Assembly: GCA_025463215.1 (NCBI GenBank) | Contig: JAOBWF010000146.1 | Span: 1-64,000, forward strand | DNA: 64,000 bases | Source: Acidobacteriota bacterium | Lineage (GTDB): Bacteria > Acidobacteriota > Vicinamibacteria > Vicinamibacterales > CAVVIG01 | Direction: 5' to 3' | In this document: one piece after another, positions 54,484 to 62,724 of the stretch | Numbering within the stretch: the stretch's first letter is position 1 | Layout of the letters: each line of letters opens with the position of its first letter | Program-made: the position numbers and the translations under genes | Notes under the pieces: generated by a model | What the model saw: the letters and a program-made list of their open reading frames with translations, nothing else | Database searches by the model: none | What the model was told of the DNA's origin: nothing

Positions 54484-55659
54484 CTACCGCAGCGCCCTCC
54501 GCACCGCGTCAAGGAGCTCGGCCTTGGCTGAGTTGATATCCTCCCCCGTAGCCTGCGGCGTCGCGCCGTTCGTGATCACGATGAGATGCCGGGCCGGGAT
54601 GAACCGGATCGACTGGCCGAAAATGCCGACCGCCTCATAGCCGTCCGGGCGCGGCCACCAGAAGTAACCATATGGCACGGGGCCAGATGGGTTGACCTGG
54701 TTCACGGTGGCCGCCGCCAACCAGCCGTCGGGCAAGATCGAACGGCCCCGCACGTTGGCGCCGCCGGCAATGAAGAGAGCCAGACGCCCGTAATCGCGCA
54801 GGGTCATGCCGATGCAGCAACCGCCCCGCTCCAGACCGCCGCGATCGACCATCCAGACCGCGTCGCTCTCCATACCCAGGGGCTGCCAGATCTTGCGGGA
54901 GAGGTATTTCGAGATCGGCTCGTGGACGGCGCGGCCGAGGAGAATGCCGGCGAGGTCAGTCTCGCCCGTCTTGTAGCTCCAGTGCGTTCCCGGCAGCGCC
55001 TCGCGCGGCAGGCGACGCATGTAGCTGACGAGCGGCTCGACGTCCGGCTCGCCGACCCAATTGGAGGAGACGGCGACGTCCGATTTCGGATCGGTGTAGT
55101 CCTCGTTCCATTTGACCCCCGACGTCATCGTGAGCAGCTGGCGGACGGTGACGCCATCGTAGGCGCTGCTCGTCATCTCCGGCACGTACGCGGTGACCAG
55201 ATCGTCCACGCCGTTGAGATATCCATCCTGAATCGCCGCACCGATGAGGACCGAGGTGATCGATTTGGTGACGGAGAACGTGTCCCAACGGTCGCTGGGT
55301 TGACGGCCGAGGGCGTAGCGCTCCATCACTACCTCGCCATCCTGGATGACCAGCACGCCGGTCAGATGGGCGGCGGCCATGAAGTCGCCGGTCGCGTAGG
55401 TGTGGCCCTTCCAGGTCACATCGGGCGCGATCTGCCGCGCCGCCTTCGGCAGCGGCGAGACGCGTCCGCCGCGCTTGACCTGAGCGACGGGAAACAATTT
55501 GTCCAGGTGGCCGAAGATCGAGAGCTCCTGTTCCGGCGTCAGGGTCAACATGATCCCCGGATCGGTGTAGGGCAGCGGCTTCGCCGCTGTGGCGCATCCA
55601 AGGCTCCCCACCACGGCGAAGGCGGCCCAACCGGCCAGCGCCACGCGACACGCCGTCAT
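54484..55659 (-). CDS. Serine hydrolase of the beta-lactamase/penicillin-binding superfamily (lipoprotein)
   Basis: 391 aa from the ATG at 55659, which gives a lipoprotein-like signal MTACRVALAGWAAFAVVGSLGC. The nucleophile motif SVTKSI (SxxK) follows RWDTF. The second motif is HWSYKTGETDL, with Tyr where class C enzymes have YxN. The fold is that of EstB esterases and 6-aminohexanoate-dimer hydrolase (NylB) rather than a true lactamase, as seen from LIGAAIQDGYLNGVDDLVTAYVPE and MESDAVWMVD. Substrate unknown: ester, amide or D-peptide. Confidence 0.83.
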   Translation of the reverse strand: MTACRVALAGWAAFAVVGSLGCATAAKPLPYTDPGIMLTLTPEQELSIFGHLDKLFPVAQVKRGGRVSPLPKAARQIAPDVTWKGHTYATGDFMAAAHLTGVLVIQDGEVVMERYALGRQPSDRWDTFSVTKSITSVLIGAAIQDGYLNGVDDLVTAYVPEMTSSAYDGVTVRQLLTMTSGVKWNEDYTDPKSDVAVSSNWVGEPDVEPLVSYMRRLPREALPGTHWSYKTGETDLAGILLGRAVHEPISKYLSRKIWQPLGMESDAVWMVDRGGLERGGCCIGMTLRDYGRLALFIAGGANVRGRSILPDGWLAAATVNQVNPSGPVPYGYFWWPRPDGYEAVGIFGQSIRFIPARHLIVITNGATPQATGEDINSAKAELLDAVRRALR

Positions 55660-56016
55660 CGATGTTGACACCCGCCCATTATCGCGCGCACGACCGGTCA
55701 ATCAGAGGGATCGATCTGACGGCCTCACGGTTGTTCTTCGATCGGCGTCCCTCCGGGACTGACCAGGGCCGATCGCGCTTGCCGCGATACGCATTACCGA
55801 GCGCGGTGTTATGCATGTCGGTCTGATGCGGGTTCCCCGAGGCTCGCCGCATCTCACAAGCCCCGGTAACGGGCAGGTTAAGCACACTCCGCGACGCAGC
55901 GGGTCTGGCGCTATGCTGCGACCCTCGCAGTGGGCTGCGGTATGCGGTCGTGCGCTACCATCAGTTTTTCTCCACGTGCGGCACGCACGGGGACCAGCAG
56001 TGAGGCAGGGAAGGCT
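55660..56016. other. Divergent spacer before the second VOC gene
   Basis: 357 bases without a recognisable gene between a leftward hydrolase and a rightward VOC gene. TATGCT near 55912 and TACCAT near 55957 are possible -10 boxes for the rightward gene; neither has a good -35. Confidence 0.4.
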
Positions 56017-56451
56017 ATGACGCTTAAACGGATGGACAACGTCCTCATCGTTGTTGACGACCTCGAAGCCGCCAAGGCGTTCTTCATCGAACTGGGGCTC
56101 AGGCTCGAGGGCGAGTCGACAGTCGAAGGGCCTGCGGTCGGGAGCTTGATCGGCCTCAAGGATGTCCGGGCCACCCTCGCGATGATGCGGACACCCGATG
56201 GGCAGGGCATTGAGCTGGACAAGTTTCACACACCCAACGCGATCAGGTTTGGGCCCGTGGACGCGCCGGTGAACACGATGGGCATCCGACGCGTCATGTT
56301 CGCCGTCGAGGACATCGGCGCTGTCGTTGCGCGCATGCGCGCCCACGGGGCCGAGCTCATTGGCGAAATGCAGTACGAGGACACGTATCGGCTAGCCTAT
56401 ATCCGCGGGCCTGAGGGCATCATTATCGGGCTTGCTGAGCAACTCCGCTAA
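56017..56451 (+). CDS. VOC-superfamily (glyoxalase/bleomycin-resistance-like) protein
   Basis: 144 aa, ATG preceded by GGGAAGG. One VOC domain of two halves: MDNVLIVVDDLEAAKAFFIELGL and RRVMFAVEDIGAVVARMRAHGAELIGE, ending YIRGPEGIIIGLAEQL with the conserved metal-binding Glu/Gly-rich end. Several acidobacterial and other soil relatives are annotated only as VOC proteins. It may be a lyase, dioxygenase or resistance protein; nothing nearby helps to choose. Confidence 0.82.
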   Translation: MTLKRMDNVLIVVDDLEAAKAFFIELGLRLEGESTVEGPAVGSLIGLKDVRATLAMMRTPDGQGIELDKFHTPNAIRFGPVDAPVNTMGIRRVMFAVEDIGAVVARMRAHGAELIGEMQYEDTYRLAYIRGPEGIIIGLAEQLR

Positions 56452-56590
56452 CGCTACCGGGCAGCAATCGAGACCCGGGTCGGCAACGACGAACGAGCGG
56501 ACATAACCGCTCCCCGTACATAAGGGTGCTTGTGTTCGGAAAGACACACGCGCACGAGCTGCTTCACCGCCGCGGCGTCGGAACGTGCTC

Positions 56591-56656
56591 TTATCCCGCG
56601 CGGAGCGCCGTAAGCGGATCCACCTTCGCCGCCCGCCGCACTGGCACGAGGCACGC
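56591..56656 (-). pseudogene. Decayed C-terminus of an FtsX/ADOP permease
   Basis: The minus strand reads ACLVPVRRAAKVDPLTALRAG and then stops. This is the invariant last segment of FtsX-type permeases (P.RRAA.VDP..ALR), also seen at the end of the intact ADOP gene downstream (VIPALKASRIDPVRSLRSD). The sequence before it is not permease-like in any frame I can read. The rest of 56452-56828 holds nothing else I can identify. Confidence 0.6.
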
Positions 56657-56828
56657 CATCGTTGGTAGTTCTTGCTTTAGCGCGACAAACGATCGATCTG
56701 CCGCTGTGTCTCCGGGCGCGTGTCGGTCGCCGCGCACCTTCGTCTCACGAGTAGACACATCGAACGGGTCTAGGAACACGTAGCCCCTTGTCGCGAGCGG
56801 CATCGTCGTGGCGCGGCACGCGCCATAC

Positions 56829-59261
56829 TCAGTCGGAACGCAGGCTCCGCACCGGATCGATGCGGCTCGCCTTGAGCGCCGGAATCACCGTCGACCCCAG
56901 CGCGATCGCGGCGGCGATCGCGGCGGCGGTCACGAGAATGGCCGGATCGGCGGCTCGCATCTCGAACACGCTACTCGCGACGAGGCGTCCGCCGGCGTAG
57001 GCCGCGGCGAGTCCGAGCGTCAAGCCAGCCAGCGCGAGACGCTGGCCCTCGGACATGACCAGCCAGAACACCTGACGTCCCGAGGCGCCGAGCGCGATCC
57101 GTGTCGCAATCTCACCGCTCCGCTGTGCGACGCTGTCCGCAATGACGCCGTAGATGCCGATCGCGGCCAGTGCCAGGGCCGTCGCTCCGAAGATGAGCAT
57201 CAGCGTGACGCCGAGCTGCTGCCGGCTCAACGTCTCGGCGAGGATAGCGTCGCCCGTGGTGAAGTTGGCGACGATCTGCGGGTCGAAGCGTTCCAACTCG
57301 GCCCGGATGCTCGACACCATCCGTTCGGGGCGGCCGTCTCGCGTCGCGACGACGGCCGATGTCCGAAGAAACGGGAACGGCGCCTGGGCTTGCGACAGAT
57401 AAAACGTCGGTTCGGCTGCTTCGGCCAGCGATGTATAGCGGGCGTCTTGGACCACCCCGACGATTCGGGTCATCCTCTTGCGATCGACGGTCGGATATCC
57501 GTAGGCGAACGACCCGACGAGCGGATCGGACGTTGGATAATACCGGCGGACAAAGGCGCGGTTGACGACTGCGACGGGCTCGGCGCCTTTGCGATCGTCT
57601 ACGGTGAACGGACGGCCTGCCACCACCTTGATGCCGAGCGCTTCGAAGAATCCCGCCGAGACGAAGCGGGAATGCGCGCCCCGCACCTGGGTCGGATCCG
57701 GAGGTTCGTCACGCAGTTCGATGTTCTGGGCGCCGTCACGGTCGGGACGCAGCGGCAGCGTGGACGCCGCGCCCACCGGCGCACCGCCGGATGCGGCCCG
57801 CACACGATTCAACATCTCCGACGACCAGGCGAGGGCCGCGTCTGGCTGCGCGAACGAGCGCGTCGTCCGCACGTCGATGACCAGGCGACCCCGTGCGTCG
57901 AATCCCGGGTCAATGGATCGGAGGCGCGTGAAGCTTTGGACGAGCCACCCGGCGCCGGCGACCAGGGCGATTGCGAGCGCGATCTCGAGCACGATCATGA
58001 CGGACATGATGCGTGACGTTCCGCGGCTCGCCGTGGCGCTCCGTCCGCTCTCATTCAGCAGTGTTCTGATATCCGCGCGCGCCAGCCGCCAGGCCGGCGC
58101 CATTCCCGTCGTGAGACCGGTCAAGAGGAGGATGACGAGGGTGAAGACGAGGACGCGGACGTCGAATGGCACGGTGTCGAGCCGCGGCAGGCGCGACGCG
58201 CCGAGGACGAGCAGGAGCCGCACCGCGACGGCGGCGACGAGCAGGCCGGCGAGCGCCCCGGCCGTCGCCAGCACCATCGACTCGGTCAGCAGCTGGCGGA
58301 CGACTCGCGCATGGCTGGCGCCGAGCGCCGCACGGACGGTGATCTCCCGCGTCCGCGCCATCCCGCGCGCCAGCATAAGGTTGGTGACGTTGACACAGGC
58401 GAGCGCGAGCAGCAATACCGTGGCGCCGAATGCGATGAGCAGGGTGGGGCCGAGATCGCCGACCAGCGACGACAGGAGCGAGCGGACCACGTACTCGCGA
58501 CCGACGTCGCTCGGAATCGTGCGCGCCAGGCCGTCTATCGCCACCGCCGCCGCGCCGCGCAGCGTCTCGATGGTCACGCCAGGACGCAACCGGACGACGG
58601 TCTGGAAATTGTGGGCAACGCCCTGCGGATCGGTCCGCAGGTTGAACCAGAAATCGGTGCCGGTCGGCAGGTCGAGCGCCGCCGGGCCGACGCCGGCGAT
58701 CGTCACCGTCGCTTGCAGTTCGGCGATGCGAATCATCCGTCCGACAACCCCTGGATCGCGGCCAAAGAGATGGGCCCACGCACGATCCGAGACGACGACC
58801 GCAAACGGCGCGTCCCGGCCGCCGACGACGTGGTCCGCATGCGTGAACGATCGCCCGAGGGACGGCGGCAATCCCAGCACGTCGAAGAACCCTTCCGTCA
58901 CGCCGCTCAACAGGACAGCGGCCGGCGTCCCGTCGTTCCGCATGAACGTCGCTTCGAACGGCTGGTTCGTCAGGCCGGCGGCGCCCACGACGATTGAGCC
59001 CAAGCCGTTCAAGGCACCGATCTCGACGCTCGACAGGAGTCCAGTGGTGACGCGGCCGTCAATGAGACGCGTGTGGACGTCGACGAGCTGGTCGGCATGA
59101 GGAAAGGGCAGCGGCCGAAGCAGCGTGGCATTGACGGTGCTGAAGATGGCCGTTGAGGCGCCGATGCCGATCGCGAGCGTGGCGATCGCGACGCAGGAGA
59201 AGAGCGGCGCCTTTCGGAGCTGCCGACAGGCGTACTGAAGGTCAGTCAGGAACGCGTCCAC
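56829..59261 (-). CDS. ADOP-family permease (tandem MacB-PCD/FtsX)
   Basis: 810 aa from a GTG at 59261, preceded by AGGTGG at the right distance; this gives the usual opening VDAFLTDLQYACRQLRKAP. Two MacB-type halves are present: each has an N-terminal helix, a periplasmic domain and FtsX helices (first set about 275-400, with LACVNVTNLMLARGMARTREITVRAALGAS; second about 685-800, with ALAAIGIYGVIADSVAQRSGEIATRIALGAS). Acidobacterial duplicated orphan permeases have no ATPase gene beside them. Proposed roles include export or stress response, unproven. The preceding decayed tail shows that there was once a second copy. Confidence 0.9.
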   Translation of the reverse strand: MDAFLTDLQYACRQLRKAPLFSCVAIATLAIGIGASTAIFSTVNATLLRPLPFPHADQLVDVHTRLIDGRVTTGLLSSVEIGALNGLGSIVVGAAGLTNQPFEATFMRNDGTPAAVLLSGVTEGFFDVLGLPPSLGRSFTHADHVVGGRDAPFAVVVSDRAWAHLFGRDPGVVGRMIRIAELQATVTIAGVGPAALDLPTGTDFWFNLRTDPQGVAHNFQTVVRLRPGVTIETLRGAAAVAIDGLARTIPSDVGREYVVRSLLSSLVGDLGPTLLIAFGATVLLLALACVNVTNLMLARGMARTREITVRAALGASHARVVRQLLTESMVLATAGALAGLLVAAVAVRLLLVLGASRLPRLDTVPFDVRVLVFTLVILLLTGLTTGMAPAWRLARADIRTLLNESGRSATASRGTSRIMSVMIVLEIALAIALVAGAGWLVQSFTRLRSIDPGFDARGRLVIDVRTTRSFAQPDAALAWSSEMLNRVRAASGGAPVGAASTLPLRPDRDGAQNIELRDEPPDPTQVRGAHSRFVSAGFFEALGIKVVAGRPFTVDDRKGAEPVAVVNRAFVRRYYPTSDPLVGSFAYGYPTVDRKRMTRIVGVVQDARYTSLAEAAEPTFYLSQAQAPFPFLRTSAVVATRDGRPERMVSSIRAELERFDPQIVANFTTGDAILAETLSRQQLGVTLMLIFGATALALAAIGIYGVIADSVAQRSGEIATRIALGASGRQVFWLVMSEGQRLALAGLTLGLAAAYAGGRLVASSVFEMRAADPAILVTAAAIAAAIALGSTVIPALKASRIDPVRSLRSD

Positions 59262-59770
59262 TGGTTGCCACCTCGTCAAAGGTTCCGCCGCCGCCTTATC
59301 CTATTCCGTGGGATCGGCCAAAAGAATGCGACTTCTAGGAGTTGCGATGGTTTGCGGGGGGCATGCGCCGATGGACATTCGGAGCGGGAGCGTGTGCTGG
59401 AATCGTCCCCGACGGGACGGCAGTTTACTTCGCGGTCGCACTCGCCCGTATGTTCCAACATGCTATTTATATAGCATGTGCGTTATGAAAATAACAGAAC
59501 CCCTGGATTGACGTGAAAAGAGGCGACGGCGGCGCGCATCGGCGCTGGTGCTGCTGCGTACCATCAGCCCGACTTTCGTCCACGGATCCACGTTCTGGAC
59601 GCCGGTGACCCGCGCCGTCAGTTCGAACCAGTTCTCGCCAGACGTCGACATCCACGCCGAGTGAAATGTTGGATCGCCAGCTCGTCACCGCGCAAAGCGT
59701 GCGACGACTGGCGGCATCACTGCGCAGGACGTGACGGGCTCGAAGCCACTACGACGTCAGTCGGGACGAA
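59262..59770. other. Intergenic region with a secreted-protein remnant
   Basis: 509 bases without an intact gene. Apart from the fragment listed separately, nothing is recognisable. The segment around 59460-59515 is notably A/T-richer (GCTATTTATATAGCA and AAAATAACAGAA) than the rest of the window. Confidence 0.4.
59529..59684 (-). pseudogene. Fragment of a secreted concanavalin A-like/DUF1349-type domain
   Basis: An open stretch reads FHSAWMSTSGENWFELTARV, continues with TGVQNVDPWTKVGLMVRSS and becomes meaningless after ADARR. V.NVDPW.K.G.M.R.S...A is characteristic of beta-sandwich domains in secreted glycan-active or DUF1349 proteins. Neither a start nor the rest of the domain can be found in the adjoining frames, so it is a remnant. 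Confidence 0.4.
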
Positions 59771-60604
59771 TCATGGGTAACGCTCGTCCGAGCTCTCCGC
59801 CGTCAGGTGCTGCCGCAAAAACCGCAGTGTCTGGCGAATGATGTCGCGCGATGTTCGGCTGTCGTCGAAGAGATCAAAGGCGTGCGGGCCTTCGGCATGG
59901 TTCACGAAGGTAATCGGGAGATTCTCGATAAGCGCGTGACGCATGAAGCTGTCGATGGAGGCATTCATCGCCGGAAACTGGTCGCGTCCAGCCCGCGTGA
60001 TGAGCAGCGGCACATCGCGTCGAAGATCCCGAACAGTGCGGCCGGCGCCGGGGTTTGCGAAGCCAAACTGCCGCGCCGCGTCGGCGACGTCTGTCGCGCC
60101 ATCGAGATCGAGCAGACATCCGCAGCCGAACACCGCACAGGCCGGTGCTCGGCTGGCGTCCTGCATGATGGTTGTAAGGGCTGTCGGCACATTTCCAGAC
60201 ACGGCGATGATCCCGACCCGTGCCGGATCGATCCGCAACGATCGAGCGCATTCGTGAATGTGCTCGAAGACGGCCTCGAGATCCGCGACGGGGTCACGGT
60301 TCGTGTAAGCGATTGCCACCATGCCCGACCGCGCGATCAGCTGGCACATCGAGATCGTCCAGCCGATCTCCTTGTAGGTCAAGGTGGTCGGACGCGGTTC
60401 CATCGTCCCGGGGTAGCCTGCGACGATGATCACCGCGGGCCAGCGACGATCGTGCGTTTCGTCGGCCGGGCAGTAGACGTCCATGCGAAGACGACTCTCC
60501 GGCGGGCCGTACGCGACGTCGCGTTGCACGGTCACGGTGTCCATTCCGTCCAACTGCAGGCACACTCGGCGTGTGAAGATGTCACCCGGCGGCGATTGAG
60601 CCAT
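59771..60604 (-). CDS. Alpha/beta hydrolase (dienelactone-hydrolase-like)
   Basis: 277 aa from the ATG at 60604, which has GGGAGGG about four bases upstream; a longer frame has no such signal. The core contains WPAVIIVAGYPGTMEP (oxyanion strand), RVGIIAVSGNVPTAL, where the nucleophile elbow reads A-V-S-G-N rather than G-x-S-x-G, VPLLITRAGRDQFPAM (acid) and FVNHAEGPHAFDLFDD (catalytic His). The fold is clear; the altered elbow makes the activity uncertain. No signal peptide, so cytoplasmic. It is divergent from the MFS gene. Confidence 0.78.
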   Translation of the reverse strand: MAQSPPGDIFTRRVCLQLDGMDTVTVQRDVAYGPPESRLRMDVYCPADETHDRRWPAVIIVAGYPGTMEPRPTTLTYKEIGWTISMCQLIARSGMVAIAYTNRDPVADLEAVFEHIHECARSLRIDPARVGIIAVSGNVPTALTTIMQDASRAPACAVFGCGCLLDLDGATDVADAARQFGFANPGAGRTVRDLRRDVPLLITRAGRDQFPAMNASIDSFMRHALIENLPITFVNHAEGPHAFDLFDDSRTSRDIIRQTLRFLRQHLTAESSDERYP

Positions 60605-60931
60605 CGACCCTCCCAAAAGCGAACGGTGGTTTAGCGAATCGACCTCGAGGCCGCCAGTGTGATGCCTCTTGTGGACCTTGTGTCCACTGGCGATAATGAA
60701 ATCTACTTGCCCGGCAAGCCCTCCCAGCCCCTTTACTGTCAGCCGTTCGGCCCGCACAATCTTGGCGCCGCGCCACCGTAGTCGGAACTGGAGTTCCCAC
60801 GTGCCGATAGTAATGACGAACACCCACGAGATCGTGCCGAAAGAGGCGCGCCCGACGGCCCCACTTGCATCGCAGCGCGACCACGCTGGCAGTCATGACC
60901 TGATTGTCAGGACCTACGCCGTCTGACACCA
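60605..60931. promoter_or_regulatory. Divergent spacer with a nested palindrome
   Basis: 327 bases between a leftward hydrolase and a rightward MFS gene. At 60671-60687 GTGGAC-5-GTCCAC forms a perfect dyad, inside a second pair CCAGTG (60654-60659) and CACTGG (60685-60690). This could be an operator, but no regulator gene is adjacent. Confidence 0.35.
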
Positions 60932-62512
60932 ATGAAGGAAGCGGGTGATTTGTGGCGTCCGCTGCGGACGCCGATCTTCCGTCAGCTGCTCCTTGCAGAC
61001 GTCGTGTCGGATATCGGCACGTTCATGCAGGGCGTCGGGTCGGCATGGTTGATGGTGTCGATCGGCGCGAGCCCGCTTTTCGTCGCACTGACGCAGACCG
61101 CATCGACGCTTCCCTTCTTCCTCTTCGCGCTTCCGGCCGGCGCGATCGGCGACATCGTCGATCGTCGGTCACTCATTTTGTACGCCGAGATATGGATGCT
61201 CTGCGTCGCGATGGCAATCGCGGTGACGACGATCGGGGGGCTGATGACGCCGTGGATGCTGCTGGCGATGACGTTCGCGTTGTCTGCCGGGGATGCGGTG
61301 GAATCACCGACCTGGCGGGCGGTGCTGCCGGAACTCGTGCGCACGGAAGATCTGCCGGCGGCGTCTGCGCTCAATGGCATCGAATTCAACATCGCCCGGG
61401 CCGTCGGACCAGCACTCGCCGGCGCGTTGATCGCCGCGGCGGGCGTGGGTGCTGCGTTCCTCGTCAACGTCGTCTCGTTCTTCGGCGTCATCGTCGTCGT
61501 TGCGCGATGGAAGCGCCCCTCGCGGGCGCGAACCGCGCCGCCGGAAACGCTGCCGGGGGCGACGGTCGCCGCGATCCGGTACGTTCGCAACGTCCCGGCC
61601 ACGCGCGGCCTGATGCTTCGGTCGGGTGTGGTGATGTTCTTCGCCAGCGCGCCGTTCGCCCTGCTACCGGCGATCGCCCGCGGCGTGAGCGGGAGCGCGA
61701 TTGGCTACGGCGTACTGCTCGGGTGCTTCGGCGTGGGCGCGGTCGGCGGTGCGCTGATCATGCAGTGGGGCCGGACACGAGCGTCGAATGAAGCCATCGT
61801 GTCGACAGCGGTCGTCATCCTCGGGTGCACGATCGTGGCGCTCGCCGGCGTGCACAACCTGCCCGGCCTGATGGCCGTGATGCTCGTCAGCGGGGGAGCG
61901 TGGATTGCGTTCATCTCGCTCGCCAACGCGCTCGTCCAGACGATGGCGCCGGACTGGGTTCGTGCACGCGTGCTGGCGATCTTCATGCTCATCACGCAGG
62001 GAGGATTGGCGGCGGGCAGTGCGATATGGGGCACGCTCGCGGCTCGCGCGAGCATCGACACGGCGCTTGTGTGCGCCGGCCTCGGCACGATCGCGACGAC
62101 GGCGCTGGGACTGTGGATGCGGCTGCCCGACGGCGCCGGCGACGTCAGTCCATGGAACCACTGGCGCATGCCGGCAATCGGCCCGAACGTCGTGCCCGGA
62201 CTCGAGGACGGGCCGGTACTCGTGACTGTCGAATACCGCGTCGACGAAGAGCACGCCAGTGCATTCCTCCTCGCGATGCGGAACTACGAGCGCGTCAGGC
62301 GCCGCGATGGGGCGTCACGGTGGGATCTGTATCGCGATCTCGAACAGGCCGGCGTGTACCTCGAGACATTCATCGTCGTGTCCTGGGCGGAACACCTGCG
62401 TCAACACGAGCGGCTGACGCGAGGCGATCGCGATCTCGAACAGCTGATCGCGTCTCACGCACGGGGAGAACCGATCGTGCGTCATCTCATTCAGGCCGAA
62501 TCCAGGGAATGA
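60932..62512 (+). CDS. MFS_3-family exporter with C-terminal ABM-like domain
   Basis: 526 aa. Twelve helices fill residues 20-400; DGAIGDIVDRRSLIL-type loop 2-3 (AGAIGDIVDRRSLILYAE) and ESPTWRAVLPELVRTEDLPAASALNGIEFNIARAVGPALAG are typical of the MFS_3 group that includes EntS. The last ~100 residues (PVLVTVEYRVDEEHASAFLLAM, RWDLYRDLEQAGVYLETFIVVSWAEHLRQHERLT) form a soluble ferredoxin-like domain of the antibiotic-biosynthesis-monooxygenase type, which is normal for this subgroup. Probably exports a small metabolite or drug. Confidence 0.88.
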   Translation: MKEAGDLWRPLRTPIFRQLLLADVVSDIGTFMQGVGSAWLMVSIGASPLFVALTQTASTLPFFLFALPAGAIGDIVDRRSLILYAEIWMLCVAMAIAVTTIGGLMTPWMLLAMTFALSAGDAVESPTWRAVLPELVRTEDLPAASALNGIEFNIARAVGPALAGALIAAAGVGAAFLVNVVSFFGVIVVVARWKRPSRARTAPPETLPGATVAAIRYVRNVPATRGLMLRSGVVMFFASAPFALLPAIARGVSGSAIGYGVLLGCFGVGAVGGALIMQWGRTRASNEAIVSTAVVILGCTIVALAGVHNLPGLMAVMLVSGGAWIAFISLANALVQTMAPDWVRARVLAIFMLITQGGLAAGSAIWGTLAARASIDTALVCAGLGTIATTALGLWMRLPDGAGDVSPWNHWRMPAIGPNVVPGLEDGPVLVTVEYRVDEEHASAFLLAMRNYERVRRRDGASRWDLYRDLEQAGVYLETFIVVSWAEHLRQHERLTRGDRDLEQLIASHARGEPIVRHLIQAESRE

Positions 62513-62724
62513 ACGAGAACAGCGGGAGCAAGGCAGCCGCGTAACCCATTGCGGACCTGGCGGATGACTCGCGGAGCATTCCGGGGGGCTGTTCGCGTTT
62601 GGGCGGCGGTAGAAAGTGCGCGCATCGATCATGACGCGACAGGGTTGAAGCTGGCCGGACTGGACGATGATCGTCGACAGGATCGCGGAGCCTCAGGGTA
62701 GACTTTCGGCTATCTAAACCGATC

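Noticed and set aside
60605-60823. N-terminal extension of the alpha/beta hydrolase
   Set aside because: The ATG at 60604 has a strong ribosome-binding site, and the extension has no domain or signal.
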